Below are positions 7,021 through 13,218 of a stretch of DNA of 16,643 nt, piece after piece; position 1 is the stretch's first letter, and the number at the start of each line of letters is the position of its first letter. The DNA is from Bacilli bacterium (lineage in GTDB: Bacteria; Bacillota_I; Bacilli_A; RF39; UBA660), in assembly GCA_918219625.1 (NCBI GenBank), contig CAKJXT010000025.1:1-16643 (forward strand). The letters are read 5' to 3'. The translations under genes were made by a program, and so were the position numbers. The notes beneath the pieces were generated by a model. That model was not told the DNA's origin. It worked only from the letters and a program-made list of their open reading frames with translations, and ran no database searches.

Positions 7021-7704
7021 ATGAAAAAAATAATCAAATATGGAAAATATGTAGTAATTCTATTAGCAATCTCTATAACAACATTTGTAATACTAAACAA
7101 CAAAACAAATATAGAAGAAGAAATAATAGAAGAACCTATTGAGCAAATAGAAATAAAAGAAGAAACGAAAGAAGAAATAAAAAAAATAAAAGTAGACATC
7201 AAAGGAGAAGTGAAAAAGCCAGGAGTATATGAGCTAAATTTAGGAAGTAGAGTATATGACGCAATAAAAGCATCCGGAGATTTAACAGAAAATGCAGATA
7301 CAACACTTCTAAATCTAAGTAAAAACTTAACAGACGAAATGGTAATAATAGTCTATAATAAATATGAAATAGAAAAACTAAAAAAAGACTTAACAACAAC
7401 GCAAACAGTAATAAAATATATAGAAAAAGAATGCTCTTGCCCAGATACAATAAATGATGCATGCATGAAAAAAGCAGATACAAAAGAAACAAAAGAAGAA
7501 TTATCAAAAGATAATAAAATATCAATAAATACCGCCTCATTAGACCAACTACAAACACTACCAGGAATAGGAGAATCCAAAGCAAAAGCAATCATAGAAT
7601 ATAGAGAACAAAATAATGGCTTCAAAGACATTGAAGAAATAAAAAACATAAGCGGTATAGGTGAATCTACATTTGATAAATTCAAAGAATACATTACTAT
7701 ATAA
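7021..7704 (+). CDS. comEA: Competence protein ComEA, membrane-anchored DNA receptor
   Basis: ComEA binds incoming double-stranded DNA on the outer face of the membrane and hands it to ComEC. The 227-residue protein has an N-terminal transmembrane anchor (about 9-25), a Glu/Lys-rich spacer (30-56), an SLBB domain (about 57-113: VDIKGEVKKPGVYEL), a linker, and a C-terminal helix-hairpin-helix pair (167-227: SINTASLDQLQTLPGIGESKAKAIIEYR and ISGIGESTF) that contacts DNA. The linker carries three close cysteines (C138, C140, C148), which is unusual and could form an extracytoplasmic disulfide or metal site. Start ATG 7021 has AGGAGGA right upstream. The comEC start lies inside its 3' end, so the two are translationally coupled. 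Confidence 0.93.
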   Translation: MKKIIKYGKYVVILLAISITTFVILNNKTNIEEEIIEEPIEQIEIKEETKEEIKKIKVDIKGEVKKPGVYELNLGSRVYDAIKASGDLTENADTTLLNLSKNLTDEMVIIVYNKYEIEKLKKDLTTTQTVIKYIEKECSCPDTINDACMKKADTKETKEELSKDNKISINTASLDQLQTLPGIGESKAKAIIEYREQNNGFKDIEEIKNISGIGESTFDKFKEYITI

Positions 7705-9697
7705 AATAATAATTATATCTTTATTAATAGTACTAGGCATCACATATATAAGAATAAAGATAAATAAAAAAGAACAAATAAGAGATATAGTAACAGGAAA
7801 AATAACAAACATCAAAGAAAATGAAGATTATATTGAGATAGAAGTAAAAGAAAAACAAAAGATATTGGTAACATATAAAGGTAAGAATACTTATAAATTA
7901 GGAGATATAATTAAAATAGAAGGAAAAGTAGAAGAACCAAATAATAATACTTTTCCTAATTTGTTTAACTATAAAAAATATTTAAAAAGTAAAAAAATAA
8001 ACTATATAATAAAAGCACAAAATATAAAAATTATAAAAGAAAATAAAGATATTAAGTATAATATAAAAAATAAAATAATAAAACATATAGAAAAATATAA
8101 AACAAGTAATTATCTAAAAACATTTTTATTAGGAGACAATAATGAAATAGAAGATAATATCAAAACAACATATCAAACAAACGGAATAAGCCACTTATTT
8201 GCCATATCAGGAATGCATCTATCATTATTCGCAAGTATATTATTATTTTTACTAAAAAAACTAAATGAAAAACTAAAATACATAATTATAATAATATCAT
8301 TTATATTCTTCGCATTTCTTACGAACTATTCACCATCAATACTAAGAGCCCTAATTCTATACATATTATTAACGCTAAATAAAACATTAAACTTAAATAT
8401 AAAAATAATATACTTATTAATAATAGATTTAATAATACTAATACTATATAATCCGTTTTATATATATAATACCGGATTCATATTTAGTTTTACAATATCA
8501 GCATCATTAATAATATCATCAAATATAATTAATAACTATAAAAACTATATATCAAAACTATTTATAACAAGCCTAATATCATTTTTAACAAGCATCCCAA
8601 TACTAATAAATAACTTTCATGAAATAAATATAATAACCCCTCTAATAAACCTAATATTTGTACCATTTGTATCATTTATAATATTCCCATTATCTATAAT
8701 AACAATAATAATAAAACCACTTGATAATATATTTCAAATATCAATTAATATATTAGAAAATTTATCAATAATACTAGAAAAATTAAATATAAAAATAATA
8801 CTATCACATATCCCATGGTACATAATAATACTTTACTATATAACAATTTTAATACTAATAATAGGACTAAAATACAAAAAAATAAAAACAATAATACCTT
8901 TAATACTATTAATAACACTACATACAAATATAAGATCAATAATAAAACATAAAGAAATATCATACCTAGACGTAAAACAAGGAGACTCTATATTACTAAA
9001 CGTAAACAAAACAATATTAATAGATACAGGAGGTATAAGAAACAGTAATCAATCCTTAGTAAAAACAAAAACAATACCATATCTAAAATCATTAGGAATA
9101 AAAAAACTAAACTTTTTAATTCTAACGCACGCCGATTTCGATCATGCAGGAGAAGCAATAAACCTTATTAATAACTTCAAAGTAGAGAAAGTAATCTTTA
9201 ATTGTGGAGAATATAATGATTTAGAACAAGAACTAATTAAAATATTAGATAAAAAGAAAATAAAACATTATTCATGTATTAAAGAATTAAATATAGATAA
9301 GAACAAATTATATTTTCTTCAAACTAAAGAATACGATAATGAAAATGATAACTCAAATGTTATCTATACAAAATTAAATAATTACAATTTTTTATTCACA
9401 GGTGATGCATCATCAATAACAGAAAAAGAAATACTAAACACCTATAATTTACCAAATATAGATGTATTAAAAGTTGGACATCACGGATCTAAAACAAGTA
9501 GTAGTGAAGAATTTATAAATAAAATAAATCCTAAATACTCAGTAATATCACTTGGTAAAAACAATAGATATGGACATCCGAATAAGGAAACATTAGATAA
9601 TTTAAAAAAATCAAAAATATATAGAACAGATCAAGAAGGAAGCGTTATATTCAAAATAAAAAATAATAAATTACAAATTGAAACATGTAGTCCGTAG
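7673..9697 (+). CDS. comEC: ComEC/Rec2 DNA-uptake channel
   Basis: ComEC carries single-stranded DNA across the membrane. Domains: one N-terminal helix then a short OB-like (DUF4131) segment up to about residue 120, the multi-helix Competence domain (about 150-425, with SHLFAISGMHLSLF), and a C-terminal metallo-beta-lactamase-like domain (about 430-674) containing LDVKQGDSILL, HADFDHAG starting at His486, FTGDA, and HHGSKTSSSEE starting at His603. Total is about 674 residues, slightly shorter than Bacillus ComEC (776). The start is uncertain: the open frame reaches a GTG at 7661, but AGGTGA at 7659-7664 lies eight bases before the in-frame TTG 7673, which I prefer; no ATG is available before the first membrane helix. 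It overlaps comEA by 32 bp. No terminator is visible before the next gene, 13 bp downstream. Confidence 0.92.
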   Translation: MINSKNTLLYKIIIISLLIVLGITYIRIKINKKEQIRDIVTGKITNIKENEDYIEIEVKEKQKILVTYKGKNTYKLGDIIKIEGKVEEPNNNTFPNLFNYKKYLKSKKINYIIKAQNIKIIKENKDIKYNIKNKIIKHIEKYKTSNYLKTFLLGDNNEIEDNIKTTYQTNGISHLFAISGMHLSLFASILLFLLKKLNEKLKYIIIIISFIFFAFLTNYSPSILRALILYILLTLNKTLNLNIKIIYLLIIDLIILILYNPFYIYNTGFIFSFTISASLIISSNIINNYKNYISKLFITSLISFLTSIPILINNFHEINIITPLINLIFVPFVSFIIFPLSIITIIIKPLDNIFQISINILENLSIILEKLNIKIILSHIPWYIIILYYITILILIIGLKYKKIKTIIPLILLITLHTNIRSIIKHKEISYLDVKQGDSILLNVNKTILIDTGGIRNSNQSLVKTKTIPYLKSLGIKKLNFLILTHADFDHAGEAINLINNFKVEKVIFNCGEYNDLEQELIKILDKKKIKHYSCIKELNIDKNKLYFLQTKEYDNENDNSNVIYTKLNNYNFLFTGDASSITEKEILNTYNLPNIDVLKVGHHGSKTSSSEEFINKINPKYSVISLGKNNRYGHPNKETLDNLKKSKIYRTDQEGSVIFKIKNNKLQIETCSP

Positions 9698-9710
9698 AGA
9701 GGAGTAAGAT

Positions 9711-10601
9711 ATGAATTATTATAATGAGATTAAAAACAAACTAATTGATGATGAAATATATTCAAAAGTGAAAGATTATTCAAAAGAAAAGCATACTCTA
9801 ATTACACATTACGAAGTAGGTAAATTATTATTAGAAGCTGGTAGTGCTTACGGAGAAGATATTATTGGTAATTATTCTAATAAGCTAACAGTTGAAGTTG
9901 ATAAGAAATACAATCCGAGGACTTTAAGAAGGATGAGACAATTGTATCAATTCTTTGAAAAACAAAAATGGTCCCCACTGGGGACCAAATTGTCAATTAG
10001 TCATGTAAGACAATTGTTTAGCTTAACTGATAACAACGAAATAAATTACTATGCAGATCAAATAGAAAAAAGAAATCTTTCAAAAAGACAATTAGAAGAA
10101 ATAATTAAGAACAAGGAATACAAAAGATTGCCTATAGAAACTAAAAATAAACTGATTCATGATGAAAACATAGGAATAAAAGATCTAGTACCTAATCCCA
10201 TTTTAATTAGAAATAAAGATAATATAGAAGTATTAACAGAAAAAGCACTACATCAACTTATACTAGAAGATATAGAATCATTTATGAAAGAACTTGGAGG
10301 CAATCTATCTTTTGTAGGTAGTGAATATAAAATTAAAATCGGAGATAGTCAAAATCGTATTGATTTGTTATTATTCAATATTAAATATAACTGCTATGTA
10401 GTGGTCGAATTAAAGGTAACAGAATTTAAAGCAGAATATATTGCACAAGTACAAAAATATATGAATTATATTGATAAAAATATAAAAGAAACAAGTAATA
10501 ATAATACAATGGGCATTCTTATCTGTAAAAGAGAAAACAAGTTTGTAATAGAATATTGTTCAGATGATAGAATTGCAGTTAGAGAATATGAAATAGTTTA
10601 A
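9711..10601 (+). CDS. DUF1016 / YhcG-type PDDEXK nuclease-like protein
   Basis: A 296-residue protein with two parts: an N-terminal alpha-helical DUF1016_N region (about 1-140, including VGKLLLEAGSAYGE, TLRRMRQLYQFF and LSISHVRQLF) and a C-terminal PDDEXK nuclease-fold domain (about 160-295). Candidate metal-binding residues are Asp218 in NRIDLLLFN and Glu233/Lys235 in VVVELKV, so the catalytic core looks intact. Members occur near restriction, defence and mobile regions, but their biological role is not settled. ATG 9711 follows GAGGAGT at 9699-9704. It begins the accessory block 13 bp after comEC and may be transcribed from that operon. Codon use differs from the flanking comEC (more ATT for Ile and GAT/GGT/TAT), suggesting transfer. 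A GC-rich palindrome lies inside codons 87-93. Confidence 0.87.
   Translation: MNYYNEIKNKLIDDEIYSKVKDYSKEKHTLITHYEVGKLLLEAGSAYGEDIIGNYSNKLTVEVDKKYNPRTLRRMRQLYQFFEKQKWSPLGTKLSISHVRQLFSLTDNNEINYYADQIEKRNLSKRQLEEIIKNKEYKRLPIETKNKLIHDENIGIKDLVPNPILIRNKDNIEVLTEKALHQLILEDIESFMKELGGNLSFVGSEYKIKIGDSQNRIDLLLFNIKYNCYVVVELKVTEFKAEYIAQVQKYMNYIDKNIKETSNNNTMGILICKRENKFVIEYCSDDRIAVREYEIV
9969..9987. repeat. Perfect GC-rich 19-bp palindrome inside the nuclease gene
   Basis: TGGTCCCCACTGGGGACCA consists of two 9-base arms (TGGTCCCCA and TGGGGACCA) around one central C. It is exactly in frame, encoding W87-S-P-L-G-T. In a window whose stems are otherwise A/T pairs, this is the strongest hairpin within a coding region. 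It could be a protein-binding site or an mRNA hairpin, or a chance result of a conserved WSPLGT motif. Confidence 0.8.
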
Positions 10602-10637
10602 TTTATATAAGATAAGCATGGGAAGGAAGATAATAAA

Positions 10638-11041
10638 ATGAATGAAATAAAAGAATATACAAATAAAATATTTGAAGAAATAAAACATATAGATGAAAAT
10701 AATAATGAATATTGGTTAGCAAGAGAGTTACAAAAAGCATTGGGATACCATCAATGGCGAAGCATAGATGATTTGATTGAAAAAGCTAAAATTGCGTGCA
10801 AAGAAAGAAAAAACAATATAGATGATCATTTTGCAGTACAGCGCAAAATGGTTGATATAGGTTCTAAGACACAAGAAAAGCTGTAGACTATAAATTATCT
10901 AGATACGCATGTTATCTAATCGTAATGAATGGAAATCCAATTAAAGAATTGTTAGATATTTTAGAAAAAATAACTGATAAAGGTACAAGAAAAACAAGAT
11001 TGTGCAAACAAGTGTATGAAAAAAGACAAAATACAAAATAG
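10638..11041 (+). pseudogene. dinD: Frameshifted, truncated dinD-like (DNA-damage-inducible protein D / BRO-related) remnant
   Basis: The first frame (10638-10886, 82 residues) reads FEEIKHIDENNNEYWLAREL, LGYHQW, EKAKIAC and DDHFAVQRKMVDIGSKTQ, matching the N-terminus of DinD, a protein of about 270 residues. It stops at TAG 10884-10886. In the next frame the match resumes immediately: AVDYKLSRYACYLIVMNGNP, the family's most recognisable motif. Adding one A to the short A-run at about 10877-10880 would restore a continuous reading frame, so a single-base deletion is the likely lesion. After NGNPIK the similarity to DinD ends and about 30 unrelated residues lead to TAG 11039-11041, so the gene is also missing its central and C-terminal parts. 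A start ATG with GGAAGGA upstream is intact. A sequencing error could explain the frameshift but not the missing C-terminus. Confidence 0.8.
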
Positions 11042-11071
11042 TTTAAAAGCCTTTCAAAACATAATTGAATA

Positions 11072-11080
11072 TGCTATACT
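11072..11080 (+). promoter_or_regulatory. Extended -10 promoter of the unknown gene at 11107
   Basis: TGCTATACT is an extended -10 (TG-n-TATACT) with only a weak -35 (TTTCAA at 11052-11057, 17 bp upstream). The shared 13-nt leader ATTTATATGGAGG begins at 11089. Confidence 0.6.
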
Positions 11081-11106
11081 AAATGTATATTTATATGGAG
11101 GAAATC

Positions 11107-11835
11107 ATGAAAGAAATAATATGCCAAAACGAAAATGCAGCACAATACATAAAAAGTATTATATTAAAATATGCACCATATGTAGATAGCAGATATGAAC
11201 TTCATGCTATGGGGTCTTATCAACCAATTATTGTAACTCAAATTACTTTCACTGACGATAAATCATATATAAGCTTTTGTCGAGGTACTGGTGGTTGTTG
11301 GTCAAGCACTGATGATAAGGCAACAATCGAAAAACCAATTGATTTTGAAGAAATAAAAAGTGTTATAGACTTTCTTTTAAAAGATTATAGATTTATCAGA
11401 AATATAATGTTTTGTGATGATCATGGTTATGGAAGTAGAATTGAATTATTATTTGAGATTAATTGGACAGATGAAAGTATAAAAAAAGGAATTAATTGTG
11501 GCAACATTATATTAGAACTAACTTTTGCTAATGATAAATTAAGAAAACAATATACTAATAAACTACTTCAACAATATCAAAAAGAATTAAGTGAGACACC
11601 AACCGTAAAAAAAATAAAGGATGAATATATTAATTCCATAAAGGATGACTATATTGATAATGCGCGTAAACCAGAAATGCTAGATTTTTTAAGTAAGTTG
11701 GATGAGCAAGAACTAAAAAAATTAATGTGCCGTTTAGATAATGATACATTTATGAAATACTCGATTATAGAAGAACAGAACACTGATGAAGAGAACCCCA
11801 AAAGATTAAAATTAGAAATTCCACCAAAACAATAA
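11107..11835 (+). CDS. Uncharacterised accessory protein (242 aa)
   Basis: I do not recognise this family. The predicted protein of 242 residues has no signal peptide or membrane helix and is probably cytoplasmic. The N-terminal half (to about 135) alternates beta-like strands and loops (PIIVTQITFTDDKSYISFCRG, then GTGGCWSSTDD, and MFCDDHGYGSRIELLFEINW), resembling a compact alpha/beta or all-beta domain. The C-terminal third is helical and charged, with a possible internal duplication (KDEYINSIKDDYID) and ending in a Lys/Glu/Pro-rich tail. The open frame begins at 11083, but GGAGG at 11097-11101 lies five bases before ATG 11107, which I chose. It has its own promoter and terminator, so it is monocistronic. 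Company (nuclease, dinD remnant) makes a defence, immunity or prophage-derived role conceivable, but nothing in the protein proves it. Confidence 0.75.
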   Translation: MKEIICQNENAAQYIKSIILKYAPYVDSRYELHAMGSYQPIIVTQITFTDDKSYISFCRGTGGCWSSTDDKATIEKPIDFEEIKSVIDFLLKDYRFIRNIMFCDDHGYGSRIELLFEINWTDESIKKGINCGNIILELTFANDKLRKQYTNKLLQQYQKELSETPTVKKIKDEYINSIKDDYIDNARKPEMLDFLSKLDEQELKKLMCRLDNDTFMKYSIIEEQNTDEENPKRLKLEIPPKQ

Positions 11836-11858
11836 AACTATCAATAAGATAGTTTTTT
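11834..11858 (+). terminator. Rho-independent terminator after the gene at 11107
   Basis: AAAACTATC (11834-11842) pairs with GATAGTTTT (11848-11856) around the loop AATAA, with a six-T run at 11853-11858. It overlaps the stop codon of the preceding gene. The same AACTATC/GATAGTT core recurs at 12481. Confidence 0.7.
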
Positions 11859-11891
11859 AATATTCAAATTCAATTTTTTAATTAAAAAACA

Positions 11892-11921
11892 TTGAAAACA
11901 TTATTTGATGTGTGCTAATAT
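11892..11921 (+). promoter_or_regulatory. Promoter of the unknown gene at 11952
   Basis: TTGAAA at 11892-11897, an 18-bp spacer, and TAATAT at 11916-11921 preceded by TGC, making an extended -10 (TGCTAATAT). Ten bases later the leader ATTTATATGGAGG (11932-11944) is identical to that of the upstream neighbour. Confidence 0.65.
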
Positions 11922-11951
11922 AAACTTAATAATTTATATGGAGGTCAAAAT

Positions 11952-12470
11952 ATGGGAGAAGAAAACAAAACAATGATAGAAACACAAGAAGAATATGAAA
12001 TAAGAATGCGTGAAAAAAGAAGGGAAATATCACTAAAAGAAACTAAAAGAGAACAAGAAGAAGCAGAAAAAGCAATAGAAAGTATTCCGTCTTGGATTAA
12101 AAGGGGATACGCACTAATTTTCCCAGAGCGATATAATGAATGGGTACAATGCGTTAGTATTAGTGCAACAGATATATATCATGGTATGGATTTAGAAGCA
12201 GCTTTAGAAATAATGGAAGCATTAGAAAAAGGTGCATCAATGGAAGATGTGGTGAAAATACTTGCTAATCAAAATCATAGTCCATCTTCAGAATCTATGG
12301 TTAGAAATATAGTTCTTTCATTCTCTAGTAAAGGACCAGAATTTTGGGAAGCAACAGTTCGTGGAGAAATATCTCCAGAAAGCAAAAAATTTCTTGAAGA
12401 AAAAAAGCAAGAAAATATAGAACTTACCCAAACTCATGATGAAACAGATACAAAAGGGAAACATATTTAA
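11952..12470 (+). CDS. Uncharacterised accessory protein (172 aa), highly charged and helical
   Basis: I do not recognise this protein. It has 172 residues, no signal peptide and no membrane segment. Residues 1-47 are a strongly charged helix (Glu/Arg/Lys-rich, coiled-coil-like); a central region from about 48 to 105 starts with SIPSWIKRGYALIFPERYNEW and contains a helical repeat-like stretch with MDLEAALEIMEALEKGASMEDVVKIL; the last third contains SKGPEFWEATVRGEISPESKKFLEEK and a polar tail. The central WIKRGYALIFPERYNEWVQCV segment is the best query for a remote-homology search. ATG 11952 follows GGAGG (11940-11944) at seven bases. It is monocistronic between its own promoter and terminator and is built like the gene at 11107. 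Confidence 0.75.
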   Translation: MGEENKTMIETQEEYEIRMREKRREISLKETKREQEEAEKAIESIPSWIKRGYALIFPERYNEWVQCVSISATDIYHGMDLEAALEIMEALEKGASMEDVVKILANQNHSPSSESMVRNIVLSFSSKGPEFWEATVRGEISPESKKFLEEKKQENIELTQTHDETDTKGKHI

Positions 12471-12480
12471 TGCAAATATT

Positions 12481-12506
12481 AGAACTATCACATGATAGTT
12501 CTTTTT
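12481..12506 (+). terminator. Rho-independent terminator after the gene at 11952
   Basis: AGAACTATC (12481-12489) pairs perfectly with GATAGTTCT (12494-12502) around the loop ACAT, with Ts to 12506. Its core is the same as the terminator at 11834. Confidence 0.8.
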
Positions 12507-12541
12507 ATTATCACAAAATAAAACCATAAGAATATAATATA

Positions 12542-12571
12542 TTGAATATAAAATAAATTAATGCATATATT
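12542..12571 (+). promoter_or_regulatory. Candidate promoter of a small RNA
   Basis: TTGAAT (12542-12547) and TATATT (12566-12571) are separated by 18 bp. The predicted start, seven bases after the -10, is G12578, two bases before the first hairpin. The -35 TTGAAT is identical to that of the well-defined recD2 promoter in this window. Confidence 0.5.
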
Positions 12572-12577
12572 AATAAT

Positions 12578-12662
12578 GAGCCAAATCATTTTAATTTGGC
12601 AACGCTATCGCTTTAGCGTTTATATATAGATTAGAGAGACTATAAAAGTCTCTCTATTTTTT
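12578..12662 (+). ncRNA. Candidate three-hairpin small RNA (~85 nt) ending in an intrinsic terminator
   Basis: No plus-strand gene covers this stretch. Three perfect stems follow one another: GCCAAAT/ATTTGGC (12580-12586 with 12594-12600, 7-nt loop), AACGCTA/TAGCGTT (12601-12607 with 12614-12620, 6-nt loop, directly abutting the first), and TAGAGAGACT/AGTCTCTCTA (12632-12641 with 12647-12656, loop ATAAA), followed by TTTTTT (12657-12662). The last hairpin is a textbook Rho-independent terminator on the plus strand, yet the nearest upstream gene already has its own terminator at 12481. With the promoter at 12542 this fits an independent RNA. It does not match any RNA family I can recognise. 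The alternative is a backup or bidirectional terminator cluster; the right arm of hairpin 3 contains the stop codon of the opposing gene. Confidence 0.45.
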
Positions 12663-13178
12663 AATTCCATAAATTTCATATTTAGTATCAAAAAATAATT
12701 GATTATGAATTGGATAATAAGTTAAATAAGTAAATATAACATAACCAAATATAGTTAAAACAACCCATAAAAAATTATAATCTTTATCATTAAGACTTAA
12801 AATAAAATAACTAAGTACATACACAATAATAAAAGTTATAATCATAACCCCAATAGAAATAAACATAGACTCACCAATACTATAATAAAGAGGTAAAAAT
12901 ATACCTAAATAAATAATAATACTTGATACAGAACAAATAAATATATTCATAAAAAAGTTATTATAACCAATGTTATACTTCTTATTTAAAAAATAATCAA
13001 TTATTCCATAAAATACAACAGAACTATAAAGCATCTTCATATGTTCCCAAACACTCTCATTCACTGGAAAAAATATAGAAAATAAAAAATTAGGTAACAT
13101 CTCATAAGCAAAATGAAAAATAAAAGCTAATATAATTGTACCAATACAAGCAATAACTCTTGATTTTTTTAAACTCAT
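12654..13178 (-). CDS. DUF6512-family membrane protein
   Basis: A 174-residue polytopic membrane protein with about five or six helices. Conserved family features are visible: HFAYEMLPN in the first loop, FFPVNESVWEHMKM (about 37-50), and the C-terminal TYYPIHNQLFFDTKYEIYGI. The function of the family is not known to me; the invariant polar residues in PVNESVWEH suggest an enzymatic or binding site at a membrane face. The open frame extends to 13265, but AAGGAGAG five bases before ATG 13178 (MSLKKSRV) decides the start, and the longer version would overlap uvsE. The stop lies inside the third hairpin of the small-RNA region. It is head-to-head with uvsE across 40 bp. Confidence 0.8.
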   Translation of the reverse strand: MSLKKSRVIACIGTIILAFIFHFAYEMLPNFLFSIFFPVNESVWEHMKMLYSSVVFYGIIDYFLNKKYNIGYNNFFMNIFICSVSSIIIYLGIFLPLYYSIGESMFISIGVMIITFIIVYVLSYFILSLNDKDYNFLWVVLTIFGYVIFTYLTYYPIHNQLFFDTKYEIYGIKK

Positions 13179-13218
13179 AAAAACTCTCCTTTCAGAAAAT
13201 AATAATAAGGGTGATAAA

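Noticed and set aside
7199..7591. Long minus-strand open frames opposite comEA (also 4483-4785, 8745-8963, 15011-15340 and similar)
   Set aside because: Their translations are repetitive Leu/Phe/Tyr/Ser strings, which is what A-rich coding DNA gives when read backwards; they lack ribosome sites and lie wholly inside convincing genes.
10828..10851. Inverted repeat CATTTTGC/GCAAAATG inside the dinD remnant
   Set aside because: The arms encode the family-conserved HFA...KMV region and have no U-tract; it is likely a by-product of protein sequence, so it was not listed as a separate element.
9711..10886. Nuclease plus dinD fragment as a toxin-antitoxin pair
   Set aside because: The second gene is a decayed DinD-like protein with a frameshift, not a small antitoxin, and there is no overlap or translational coupling.
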